The notes below the pieces were generated by a model. The model saw only the letters and a program-made list of their open reading frames with translations, did no database searches and had not been told where the DNA came from. The translations under genes were made by a program, and so were the position numbers. Positions 1-6,824 of a stretch of 9,569 bases of DNA are shown one piece after another (the stretch's first letter is position 1; the number at the start of each line of letters is the position of its first letter). Source of the stretch: Candidatus Jorgensenbacteria bacterium. GTDB taxonomy: Bacteria; Patescibacteriota; Minisyncoccia; UBA6257; GWB1-50-10. The stretch is from NCBI GenBank assembly GCA_016234345.1, contig JACRFG010000039.1, positions 1 through 9,569 on the forward strand. The letters run 5' to 3'.

Positions 1-2
1 AT

Positions 3-671
3 AGAGCAAACGTCGAATCTATTATGGCTGACATCGAAAACGATACGAAACTTTCTATTGCTCTTGTTGCTCCTCCGCCACAGATTGATTCCCGTTTGTT
101 TATCGCCTACGGTGCTTCTGAACGAGAATATGGAGCTGAGGATTCGTCTATTAATCTTATGCCTCCTGAATCAAGTGGCCGTTATCATGAAAGTTTACTT
201 TTGAAGACTTTGGGATTCTGGCGCAACATTCTTCTTTTGTTTGTCGTGACTTTCATTGCCGGTTTCACCTTTGCGTCGCTTTTTTTGTCTAAGCAGGAGA
301 CGGCTTTGCTGAAACAAAAATTTTCGCTGCAAGGATCGGTTGATCAACGAGTTCAGCAAGTGCAGTCGTTGCTTGATGAGGCTAAAAGTTTTAATGTACT
401 AGCTTCAGCCGTCAAAGAAGCCGCCTCACAGCGGTCGCACATTAAAGATAAGCTAGCTATGATTGAGCGAGAGGTAGTCTTGAGTGGTTTGGTTTTGAAT
501 AGCCTCGATCTTCGAGGCAGTGAATTGGTTATGATATTGAACGGTCCTACGCGTAAAAACATTTTGAATTTTAAAGAAAAACTCGAAAAAGCGGGGATAT
601 CAGTGATTATACCTCCTGCGCAACTCGCTCCGGAAAAAAATCTAACTGTAAATGCTACTGTCAAAATATAA
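3..671 (+). CDS. pilN: PilN-like type IV pilus alignment protein, 5' partial, possibly a PilM-PilN fusion
   Basis: Inner-membrane T4P protein linking cytoplasmic PilM to PilO. Counting from the ATG at position 24, the sequence shows an INLMP motif at residues 43-47 (the PilN N-terminal motif that docks into PilM), one TM segment at about 67-89, a helical/coiled-coil stretch at about 90-150, and a C-terminal alpha/beta domain at about 150-215 ending in beta-rich sequence, as in PilN ferredoxin-like domains. The frame is open to the left edge, so the start is uncertain. The ATG at 24 has no Shine-Dalgarno and would leave 42 residues before INLMP, where PilN normally has only a few. The preceding 'LFIAYGASERE' (residues 25-35) resembles the last PilM segment (F.vA.GLALRE pattern). 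I therefore infer a gene starting upstream, plausibly PilM fused to PilN. The 3' end overlaps pilO by 20 bases. PilN identity is fairly sure; the fusion is a hypothesis. Confidence 0.75.
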   Translation, partial: RANVESIMADIENDTKLSIALVAPPPQIDSRLFIAYGASEREYGAEDSSINLMPPESSGRYHESLLLKTLGFWRNILLLFVVTFIAGFTFASLFLSKQETALLKQKFSLQGSVDQRVQQVQSLLDEAKSFNVLASAVKEAASQRSHIKDKLAMIEREVVLSGLVLNSLDLRGSELVMILNGPTRKNILNFKEKLEKAGISVIIPPAQLAPEKNLTVNATVKI

Positions 672-1260
672 AAATTTATTGGGAGGATTGAATAAATCCG
701 TTTTTGCGAAATCGATTGCTGGCGATCCTGCTAAACTTTTTAAGCGCGAACTTTGGCTTAAACTTACCATTGTTGGCGCGGTGTTGGTTATTGGTGGCGC
801 AGCCCTTTTCTTATTTTCACGGGCTATCACGGGTAAGGTAGTTAAGTTACAGCATCTTAGATCAGACAATAAATGGCTTTTTGAAAGCCTTCAGACGGTC
901 GCGCAATTAAGTAGCGATAGTTCTAGGGCGCATATCCTTATGCCTAAACTTGAGGAGAGATTACCGACTGCTTTGGAGGTTTCCACCGAAGTTGTGCCTA
1001 TGGTGGAGGGGCGCGCTTTAGCAGCTGGTCTTGCCAAACCATTTGTACAGCTTAGTGATGAGCAACGATCGCTTGAGGCGGCGGTGGGGACAATGTCTCT
1101 TACTTTGGAAGCCGAAGGGAAGCTTCTTAATATTATCGATTTTATTGGTGAGATTGAACGCGGAAAAACAATTATGACTTTAAGCGGTCTTGAGATTCGA
1201 GCGGCAACCGGTCAATATTATCGGTCTAAAATAGTCGTAACGGTTTATACTCGCAAATAA
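652..1260 (+). CDS. pilO: PilO-like type IV pilus alignment-complex protein
   Basis: 202 residues. Architecture: short basic cytoplasmic N-terminus, one TM segment at about 37-60 (LTIVGAVLVIGGAALFLF region), a helical linker at about 61-100, then an alpha/beta domain. That domain includes 'LPTALEV..VVPMVEGRALAAGL' followed by 'VGTMSLTLEAEG', 'LLNIIDFIGEIERGKTIMTLSGLEI' and a final strand 'SKIVVTVYT'. This is the usual PilO order: coiled coil, then a ferredoxin-like domain with the 'f.~i..LEr..RI..v..l.i' type of motif. In known systems PilO pairs with PilN to connect PilM/PilB/PilC to the outer parts of the pilus machine. The ATG lies inside the end of pilN (20-base overlap), which suggests translational coupling. 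A GGGAGG at 681-686 is only one base before an in-frame TTG (688), too close to set a start, so I keep the ATG at 652. Assignment rests on architecture and position. Confidence 0.78.
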   Translation: MLLSKYKNLLGGLNKSVFAKSIAGDPAKLFKRELWLKLTIVGAVLVIGGAALFLFSRAITGKVVKLQHLRSDNKWLFESLQTVAQLSSDSSRAHILMPKLEERLPTALEVSTEVVPMVEGRALAAGLAKPFVQLSDEQRSLEAAVGTMSLTLEAEGKLLNIIDFIGEIERGKTIMTLSGLEIRAATGQYYRSKIVVTVYTRK

Positions 1261-1261
1261 C

Positions 1262-1471
1262 ATGTTCCGCTCTATCAAAAAAAAGAGACGGACTGAAGAA
1301 ATACTTGGTATTATTGGTTTGGCGTATATAGTTTTTCTCGGCTTTCTTGTGTTTGTGTTGGTTAAATTTTTAGTACGGTCGTCAGTTGATTCATTCAAAG
1401 AGGCAAAAATAGAACGTGCTTTACCGGAGAACTTTCTTGTAGGCGTAGCCGAGTCCGCACTTTCCGAATAG
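1262..1471 (+). CDS. Small single-TM membrane protein in the pilus operon, unassigned
   Basis: 69 residues. A very basic N-terminus (RSIKKKRR, about 3-10) is followed by one hydrophobic segment at about 14-38 and a short polar C-terminal tail of about 30 residues. By the positive-inside rule the tail should face outward. It starts 1 base after the pilO stop on the same strand, so it is almost certainly co-transcribed with pilN-pilO. There is no Shine-Dalgarno. I do not recognise the family. It has no lipobox cysteine, so it is not an ordinary PilP lipoprotein, though its genomic slot is where PilP sits in proteobacterial pilMNOP operons. It could be a small accessory subunit of the PilN/PilO complex (inference). 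The stop TAG lies inside a short inverted repeat shared with the convergent pseudopilin gene. Confidence 0.6.
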   Translation: MFRSIKKKRRTEEILGIIGLAYIVFLGFLVFVLVKFLVRSSVDSFKEAKIERALPENFLVGVAESALSE

Positions 1472-1482
1472 TTTAACTATTC
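1466..1482. terminator. Small inverted repeat holding both convergent stop codons
   Basis: GAATAGT (1466-1472), a 3-base loop, then ACTATTC (1476-1482): a perfect 7-bp dyad. The TAG of the plus-strand gene (1469-1471) and the stop of the minus-strand pseudopilin gene (1477-1479) both lie within it. It is followed on the plus strand by a T-rich stretch (TGTTTATTTT), so it could be a weak plus-strand terminator. The stem is AT-rich and short, and there is no T-run in the minus direction. Confidence 0.3.
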
Positions 1483-1932
1483 AATGTTTATTTTGCCCGT
1501 TGCTGAAACTGTAATGGTTTTAGTGATGCTCGAATTGCTTTTGAGACTAATAATAATTGTTGAAGTTCCGGTTGTTTTGCCCGTGAGTTTGTCGAAAACG
1601 ATAGTGGTACTTGCACCCGTCGCGGGTGTTTGGAATTGGATGGTGTTAGATAAATAATATGTATCTATTGGAGTTACATAGGTTGAGCCTTGGAAAAGGG
1701 CATAGAACGAGCTGGTTACGTTGTTTAAATGTAGGCCCCACGATGTTCCTCCTACTCCTCCCATTGCTCTTGTTTGGGTTTGACTTAAGCGAGAGCTGAT
1801 GATTTGGGCCTCACCGTCCAAATTTCCGAGAGCTTGGTTGTTTAAAGAGCTTACGAGAAGTGCGCCTACCACGACAAGGAAGGCCATTACAATAATCATT
1901 TCTATTAACGTAAACCCTTTTCTTGAGCTCAT
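1477..1932 (-). CDS. GspH/FimT-like minor type IV pseudopilin
   Basis: 151 residues from the chosen start. The leader MSSRKG is followed by FTLIEMIIVMAFLVVVGALL, a class III signal: prepilin peptidase would cut after G6, leaving F at +1, and the conserved Glu is at +5 (E11). One N-terminal hydrophobic helix leads to a helix (EAQIISSRLSQTQTRAM) and a beta-rich domain with 'TSWGLHL', 'YALFQGSTY', 'IVFDKLTGK' and a final 'ITVSATGKI'. This order matches the GspH/FimT fold (helix with A..Rs, a 'wGl' strand, and a 'G+i' last strand), so a minor, filament-priming role is likely (inference). A longer start at 1953 (7 residues earlier) exists, but the 1932 ATG gives a typical 6-residue leader and sits just after a TATAAT box. 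The upstream CarS-like gene ends at 1940. The helix/beta body is moderately conserved, so FimT rather than another minor pilin is less certain than pilin-like itself. Confidence 0.82.
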   Translation of the reverse strand: MSSRKGFTLIEMIIVMAFLVVVGALLVSSLNNQALGNLDGEAQIISSRLSQTQTRAMGGVGGTSWGLHLNNVTSSFYALFQGSTYVTPIDTYYLSNTIQFQTPATGASTTIVFDKLTGKTTGTSTIIISLKSNSSITKTITVSATGKINIE

Positions 1933-1938
1933 ATATAT

Positions 1939-1966
1939 ATTATACGCGATCATTTCGCCACCACAA
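1939..1966 (-). promoter_or_regulatory. Putative promoter of the FimT-like gene, leaderless configuration
   Basis: Read on the minus strand, a perfect TATAAT (1944-1939) ends 6 bases before the ATG at 1932, so transcription would begin at or next to the start codon. A weak -35 (TTGTGG, 1966-1961) lies 16 bases upstream. The -10 overlaps the stop codon of the CarS-like gene (1942-1940). The region is AT-rich, so a chance match is possible. Confidence 0.45.
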
Positions 1967-2452
1967 AAACCGTTTTATGAATCCAAATTTAAAAGCTAAG
2001 GCGTTTATTGATAGCTGATAGATTAAAGCGAAGCCCAGAAAATAAAAAATATTAAATGACGGCGGCGTTGCTTCGAAGAGATAGAGAACCATAGTGTTCA
2101 TAATTGCATAGTCGAGTTGATCGAATGGGAAAAGAGTGCCTCCCGGGGTAATATTTAGACGTCGTTTTGCAAAACTGTTGATTAATGTTCCGATTACGGT
2201 TGCAATGCCCATTGTCCAACCAATTATGCTTCGGCCTTGTAAGCTTCCGATTAAAGCCGATATTAAAATAGTAAAAATACAGCCGAAGAACGTTTTATTG
2301 TTTCCAAAAAGTCTTCGGCCTCGTATTGTTGCGCCGAAATCAACCGGCCAAGATGGGATAATGTGGTTTTTATCCATAAGGGCATAGTAAAAGATAGCGG
2401 TTAAAGTGTTAGAAAGCCATGCTGGAGCGGTGAAGTAGATAGTTTCGATCAT
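1940..2452 (-). CDS. CDP-archaeol synthase-like (CarS/DUF46) integral membrane enzyme
   Basis: 170 residues, mostly hydrophobic, with about 4-5 TM segments (about 10-26, 55-72, 78-92, 116-128, 134-155). Family marks: 'PVDFG' (36-40), 'RRLFGNNKTFFG' (46-57), 'SFAKRRLNITPGG' (93-105) and 'FDQLDY' (110-115). These correspond to the KTW.G, SF.KRR and D..D motifs of the CarS/DUF46 family, which is related to CdsA. Archaeal members use CTP to convert an unsaturated archaetidic-acid-type lipid to its CDP form. The bacterial substrate is unknown and could be ordinary phosphatidic acid. Oddity: family members I recall carry GD just before SF.KRR; here it is G88-T89, so a probable metal-binding acid is missing. 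It may share an operon with the FimT-like gene, whose -10 overlaps this stop. It is divergent from the next gene across a palindromic -10. There is no Shine-Dalgarno. Family assignment is fairly sure; activity is not. Confidence 0.78.
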   Translation of the reverse strand: MIETIYFTAPAWLSNTLTAIFYYALMDKNHIIPSWPVDFGATIRGRRLFGNNKTFFGCIFTILISALIGSLQGRSIIGWTMGIATVIGTLINSFAKRRLNITPGGTLFPFDQLDYAIMNTMVLYLFEATPPSFNIFYFLGFALIYQLSINALAFKFGFIKRFLWWRNDRV

Positions 2453-2463
2453 AATCTTACTAG

Positions 2464-2471
2464 ATTATAAT
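2464..2471. promoter_or_regulatory. Palindromic ATTATAAT: overlapping divergent -10 boxes
   Basis: The 8-mer is its own reverse complement, giving TATAAT on the plus strand (2466-2471) and on the minus strand (2469-2464). On the minus strand it ends 11 bases before the CarS-like ATG (2452), implying a leader of about 5 bases. On the plus strand it overlaps the first ATG (2470) and ends 7 bases before a second in-frame ATG (2479), a leaderless spacing. No good -35 is visible for either direction. Confidence 0.45.
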
Positions 2472-3828
2472 GTACCTTATGCTGCAACGCACGAGTGCTA
2501 TCGCTATTATTGTTTTACTTTTTATTATCACGCTTATTTGGCCGCGTGCATTCGATGCTTTTCACCACTATTTAAATTTTATTGCTCTTGGTCGTTCAAA
2601 TACAAAAGTGCTCGGTTTTTTTATTTGGTTTATTTTGATCTTTGCCCTTCCATTTCTACGTTTTCGTATCATTCCAAAAACGATAGAAAGCGCCATGAAA
2701 TGGCTTATGGGTATGGTTTTGGGTTTGGCTGCGATCGGCCCCATACTTTCGTTCATTTTGATAGTACGTAATAGATTACCGCTCGACACGATTTTTTACA
2801 GCGTAGATGAACGATTCAATATGAGTTTCAATCATATAGCTCATACGCACTTTTTAAAGCCGGTCGTTGCTTTTTTAGGGCAATTCATTAATAACGCTGA
2901 TTTCGGAGAACCCTGGATTCAAATACTTTCTGTCGGTTTTAACGTACCACTCATAACACTGCATCTTATATATGCAGTTATATTTTTGGTGCTTATTCTA
3001 TTTACTTCGGTAGCATTGTTTTATTCTTTGCGCTATTCATCGATTACGATGAAATTACTTTACGCCTTCGTTTCCTTTTCATTTCTTAAAGGTGTGGTTG
3101 ATGGTGGATTGTTGAATCCGGAATTATTAGTTTCATTATCGTTCCTCCTTTTTCTTATTAATAAATGGCGGTACTCTCTTTTTTCTTTGCCTTTTTTAGT
3201 TTTCGACTATTTTATCTGGTTTGCGCCGGCTTATATTGAAACTCGTTTAATTCAGTTACTTTTATTTTTGGGTTTAAGTCTTTTTGCGTTAACCCCGATG
3301 CATAAAAAAGACCGTTCGCGTTTGATAGTCGTGGGGATAGCGGCCTTGACCGCCTTTATTTATTTTGGCGGTACCCATCCATTTTTTGGGCAGACGCCAT
3401 TAAGTTTTGGTCAAGAAATAATTCCGGGTGGACGCGAGATTTATTTTATTGCTAAAAATCAAACCTATCCCAGCCGTCTTTTGCTTGATCGATCGATGTC
3501 TCTTTCTGATTTTGGTAAAACGTATAATGCGAGAATTGAGTATGAACCCAACTCTTCGGTAAAAGTAAAAAGCATTACTTGCGATGCTGCGCAAGAATTG
3601 ATTATGTTTGGTGATTACAAAGTTATTGACCCAAGTAATGGTTTGGTCCGGGAAATGTCTAGACGGGGAACGTGGCATAGGGTTCAATCCAAAGGAGATG
3701 CAACCCAGTTTATTTTGAACAGTTGTTTTCCCAATCCTTTCAGTTCTAGTTTAAGACTTATTAAAGAATTTTATATAAAGAGTCAGGCAGTGATTATTGC
3801 ATTGCCTCATCCCAATAGAAATTTTTGA
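2470..3828 (+). CDS. Unassigned multi-pass membrane protein with soluble C-terminal domain
   Basis: 452 residues; family not recognised. Hydrophobic segments appear at about 9-26, 47-64, 80-99, 157-187 (possibly two helices), 193-212, 217-231, 236-252, 260-275 and 285-300, so roughly 9 TM helices. A loop at about 100-155 carries a HIAHTH cluster (122-127, HxxHxH). After the last TM comes a C-terminal region of about 150 residues (about 305-452) rich in charged residues and beta-type sequence, with two cysteines (C371, C419). Two starts are possible: ATG 2470, or ATG 2479 (M4), which fits the -10 box better. It stands alone on the plus strand, divergent from the CarS-like gene and convergent with pilC, with only 5 bases between the two stops. 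It lies between two pilus blocks and might be an envelope or glycan-related protein, but nothing in the sequence proves this. It ends in TGA, which supports genetic code 11. Confidence 0.72.
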   Translation: MYLMLQRTSAIAIIVLLFIITLIWPRAFDAFHHYLNFIALGRSNTKVLGFFIWFILIFALPFLRFRIIPKTIESAMKWLMGMVLGLAAIGPILSFILIVRNRLPLDTIFYSVDERFNMSFNHIAHTHFLKPVVAFLGQFINNADFGEPWIQILSVGFNVPLITLHLIYAVIFLVLILFTSVALFYSLRYSSITMKLLYAFVSFSFLKGVVDGGLLNPELLVSLSFLLFLINKWRYSLFSLPFLVFDYFIWFAPAYIETRLIQLLLFLGLSLFALTPMHKKDRSRLIVVGIAALTAFIYFGGTHPFFGQTPLSFGQEIIPGGREIYFIAKNQTYPSRLLLDRSMSLSDFGKTYNARIEYEPNSSVKVKSITCDAAQELIMFGDYKVIDPSNGLVREMSRRGTWHRVQSKGDATQFILNSCFPNPFSSSLRLIKEFYIKSQAVIIALPHPNRNF

Positions 3829-3833
3829 TGGGT

Positions 3834-5078
3834 TTAACGGAACTTGCCGATTACCCGGTAGACAGGGGCAATAATTGAAAGAGCGAGAAGTAAAACAACC
3901 GCGCCTACAATAAGTAGCAGTACTGGTTCGAGAATTGTTAGGAATGTTTCAAGGCTGTAAATGACATCTTCTTCGTAAAATTCCGACATTTGGGCGAAAA
4001 CAACAGCAAGCTGACCACTTTTTTCTCCTGTTGCAATAGCGCTAATGAGGATGTCGGGGAAAAACGACGGATATTTTTTCATTGATTCGGCAAGGCTGAT
4101 ACCGTGTTCTACGCTTTTTTCTGACATTTCGGTAATGATTTTTTGATATCTTACATCAACGACTTCGCCCGTTGTTTTAAGGGCAGATTTAAGAGAGAAT
4201 CCTGCATGAATTAAGCTGGCAGTTGTGCGGCAGAAACGCATGAGGGTAATTTTGGTCTGTATTCTGTTTATGATGGGTATATATCTGAAGAGTGGTATAA
4301 GTTTTAGACGGAATTGACGGTTGCGAAAAGCGATAAAGAGAAAGAGTATAAGAACAATGAGTAAAACGATAATAGTTATCATATTGTTGCGCCAAATATC
4401 GGAAGCGGCGAGTAAAATACGCGTATAGAAAGGTGGTGTAGCCTTGAGTTGCGAAAAAAGTTCTTTGAGTCGCGGTGCTACCATAGATAAAATCAGTATC
4501 ATCATTCCAAAGAGCGATGTTATTAGGATAACAGGATAGAAAAGCGCTCCTTTTAGTTTTCGCACGAATGTATAGTCTTTTTTGAGTTCCTGGGCATAGG
4601 AATTTAGTATGCCCGGAAGATTGCCGGAGAGTTCTCCTGATCTCACCAGACTTGGAAATACCGGATCAAAATGTTTTTGCCATTTAGCTATTGCGTCTGA
4701 TAGTTTTTCACCTCTGGCTACCCTAGAGCGTATATCGTATAAAATTTGTTTAATGATGGGCTTGATTGCGTCTTTAGCGACAACCTCTATGGCTGACAAG
4801 AGATCGGTACCAGTTGATAGGATTATGCCGAGTTGTCGTACAATCATAAGTTGATCGAAGAGGCTTAAACTGCCGCCAGCGAACGCCGGTAGTTTGATGC
4901 GGGAAGTGAGTAATTTTTTACCCTTTTTTTCTTCTTCGGCGGTAACCGATTCAAGCTTAATAGGTCGGAGTCCTTTTTGGAGAAGCGATCTCAAGGCCCG
5001 TTCTCGGTCGGGGGCGTCGAGGACACCTTTGCTTACCAGGTTATTTTTGTCTTGTACGACGTAAAAGAATCTTGGCAT
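3834..5078 (-). CDS. pilC: Type IV pilus inner-membrane platform protein PilC
   Basis: 414 residues, the normal length for PilC/GspF. An N-terminal region with the 'FFYVVQDKNNLVSKGVLDA' strand pattern precedes two T2SSF repeats: repeat 1 at about 73-200 ('FDQLMIVRQLGIILSTGTDLLSA', 'SGELSGNL' at 147-154, TM 179-201) and repeat 2 at about 277-404 ('MRFCRTTASLIHAGFSLKSAL', 'TGEKSGQL' at 350-357, TM 380-404). A third TM lies at about 232-251. The paired 'GE.SG.L' motifs are the family hallmark. PilC is the rotor-like platform on which PilB acts to add pilin. It follows pilB after a 6-base gap on the same strand, so the two are co-transcribed. The ATG has no Shine-Dalgarno (AATTTTGT precedes it), suggesting coupling to pilB translation. 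No frameshift or truncation. Confidence 0.95.
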   Translation of the reverse strand: MPRFFYVVQDKNNLVSKGVLDAPDRERALRSLLQKGLRPIKLESVTAEEEKKGKKLLTSRIKLPAFAGGSLSLFDQLMIVRQLGIILSTGTDLLSAIEVVAKDAIKPIIKQILYDIRSRVARGEKLSDAIAKWQKHFDPVFPSLVRSGELSGNLPGILNSYAQELKKDYTFVRKLKGALFYPVILITSLFGMMILILSMVAPRLKELFSQLKATPPFYTRILLAASDIWRNNMITIIVLLIVLILFLFIAFRNRQFRLKLIPLFRYIPIINRIQTKITLMRFCRTTASLIHAGFSLKSALKTTGEVVDVRYQKIITEMSEKSVEHGISLAESMKKYPSFFPDILISAIATGEKSGQLAVVFAQMSEFYEEDVIYSLETFLTILEPVLLLIVGAVVLLLALSIIAPVYRVIGKFR

Positions 5079-5084
5079 ACAAAA

Positions 5085-6791
5085 TTATTCGCGCATAACT
5101 CGGATAATTTCTTCGATTGTAGTTAGTCCGTTTTTTACCTTTATGAAGCCGTCTTCAAGAATAGATATCATGCCCTGGGCCTGAGCTGCTTTTCTTAGAT
5201 TATCGGTGGTTATTGTTTTGGCACTGATAATATTTCTGACGTTTTCGTCAATCGTAAATAATTCGAATAGCCCAATTCGGCCGTGGTATCCGGTTTGATG
5301 GCAGAGATTGCAGCCGGTGCCACGGTATAGTTTTTTTGGTATTTCAATTGTTTTATTCCAGTCGCGAATATCCTGTTCAAATTTTTGAAGTAATGCGGGG
5401 TCGGGTGAGTAAGTTGTTTTGCAGTTTGGACATACTCTTCGTACCAGGCGTTGGGCGATTATGGCGTTTAAGGTCGCACCGATTAAAAATGGCTGTATAC
5501 CAAGATCAAGAAGACGTATGACAGCACTTGTGGCGTCATTGGTGTGGAGAGTAGATACGATAAGGTGTCCGGTTAGCGCAGCGTTAATGGCAATATCGGA
5601 TGTTTCGTTATCTCGTATTTCTCCGACTATGATGATATCAGGGCTGTGACGGAGCATTGAGCGAAGACCGGTAGCGAAGGTTATACCCATTTGGAGATTG
5701 ACTTGAGTTTGGGAAACGTTGGGGATTATGTATTCTATTGGGTCCTCGATGCTGACTATGTGAGCTTCGGGTTTGTTTAAGAGGGCGAGAGTCGTATATA
5801 TAGTGGTTGTTTTACCTGATCCGGTCGGTCCGGTTGAAAGAATCATGCCATGGGGTTTTTTTATAATTTGTTGGAATTTAATTACTGACGTTTGATCCAT
5901 TCCGAGTTCTTCGAGAGTAAGAAAGGCATGAGCGCTTGATAGGAGTCTCAATGTCGATTTTTCTCCGAACATCGTCGGCATAATTGCTATACGTATATCG
6001 AGGTCGATATCGCTGCTTGACCGAAACCTGAACCGGCCGTCCTGTGGTTTATAGTGTTCATCTATACGTAACCCGCCCAGTGTTTTTATGCGGGCAACGA
6101 GTCCATCACTGATCGATCGGTCCATAGAAATAACATCGCGTAGCAGTCCATCAACACGAAATCTTATTTTTAACCAATCTTCTTCGGGTTGGAGGTAAAT
6201 ATCGGAGGCATCGATTGTGGCCGCATATCCGACGATAGTATCGAGTAATTCTACCAAAGGGATGCTTTCTAAAATATTCTCTTCTATGCCTTTAAGGCTC
6301 GATTTTAATGCAGTGACCTTGGCTGAAATGACAGCTTCAAAGTTTTCTGACGACATCCGTTTGTAGAGTTGATAGCCAAAACGTAGAGATTCAAGAGATG
6401 TGATATAAGGTTCTATCTCAGCCTTGAGATATTCTTTGAGAAAATTGATGTTGTCGATGTCGGTCGGATCCATCATGGCGATGTGGTAAATATTTTTTTC
6501 AGTATCGCGACCGAAGACGAGCACCTGGCGTTCTCGGGCTGTTAGTTCCGGTAATACGCCCATCACCTCAAGTTTGAGTGGTTCGAGAGTGGGATCGAAG
6601 ATAGGAACGTTTAGGAATTTACTCTCGAGTTCAAGAAGATGTTGTTGTGTAAGCTTGCCTTCGGCTATCAATAGTCTGGGTACGGATATGTTTAATCGTT
6701 CGGCTTCAATTTCAAGAGCAGCGAATTCTTCTTCGGGAAGTATGTTATTTTTAGTGAGAATCTTTTTAAGAGTTTGGTTTGATAGGGCCAT
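5085..6791 (-). CDS. pilB: Type IV pilus extension ATPase PilB
   Basis: 568 residues, full length for PilB/GspE. The N-terminal MshEN/T2SSE_N-type domain (about 30-140, including 'LLIAEGKLTQQHLLELESKFLNVP') is followed by the N2 domain ('ASDIYLQPEEDWLKIRFRVDG', 195-215). The ATPase core has Walker A GPTGSGKT (321-328), Asp box 'VSIEDPIEY' (346-354), Walker B 'DIIIVGEIRD' (385-394) and His box 'TGHLIVSTLHTNDA' (407-420). A zinc-binding tetracysteine is present (C454, C457, C494, C497), which marks PilB/GspE and is absent from PilT. It powers pilus extension in the cytoplasm through PilC. All catalytic residues are present. It sits downstream of the pilin gene but is separated from it by a terminator, so it probably has its own promoter (TGTTAGAAT, 6815-6807). 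It is followed by pilC. Confidence 0.96.
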   Translation of the reverse strand: MALSNQTLKKILTKNNILPEEEFAALEIEAERLNISVPRLLIAEGKLTQQHLLELESKFLNVPIFDPTLEPLKLEVMGVLPELTARERQVLVFGRDTEKNIYHIAMMDPTDIDNINFLKEYLKAEIEPYITSLESLRFGYQLYKRMSSENFEAVISAKVTALKSSLKGIEENILESIPLVELLDTIVGYAATIDASDIYLQPEEDWLKIRFRVDGLLRDVISMDRSISDGLVARIKTLGGLRIDEHYKPQDGRFRFRSSSDIDLDIRIAIMPTMFGEKSTLRLLSSAHAFLTLEELGMDQTSVIKFQQIIKKPHGMILSTGPTGSGKTTTIYTTLALLNKPEAHIVSIEDPIEYIIPNVSQTQVNLQMGITFATGLRSMLRHSPDIIIVGEIRDNETSDIAINAALTGHLIVSTLHTNDATSAVIRLLDLGIQPFLIGATLNAIIAQRLVRRVCPNCKTTYSPDPALLQKFEQDIRDWNKTIEIPKKLYRGTGCNLCHQTGYHGRIGLFELFTIDENVRNIISAKTITTDNLRKAAQAQGMISILEDGFIKVKNGLTTIEEIIRVMRE

Positions 6792-6806
6792 GATGTTTTC
6801 TATTTC

Positions 6807-6815
6807 ATTCTAACA
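6807..6815 (-). promoter_or_regulatory. Putative extended -10 promoter of pilB-pilC
   Basis: On the minus strand TGTTAGAAT (6815-6807) is an extended -10 (TGn plus TAGAAT, 5 of 6 matches). It ends 15 bases before the pilB ATG at 6791 and lies just past the pilin terminator, where a new promoter would be needed. No -35 is visible; the expected place falls in the terminator stem. Confidence 0.35.
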
Positions 6816-6824
6816 AATTAATAC

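Noticed and set aside
681..690. GGGAGG followed by TTG as an alternative pilO start
   Set aside because: Only one base separates the purine run from TTG, too close for initiation; the upstream ATG keeps the usual overlap with pilN.
1477..1953. Longer start of the FimT-like gene at 1953
   Set aside because: It adds 7 residues to the leader and would place the start upstream of the TATAAT box; the ATG at 1932 gives a standard short prepilin leader.
2136..2387. 83-codon plus-strand open frame
   Set aside because: It lies fully antisense to the CarS-like gene, whose motifs are clear; proline/lysine-rich shadow translation.
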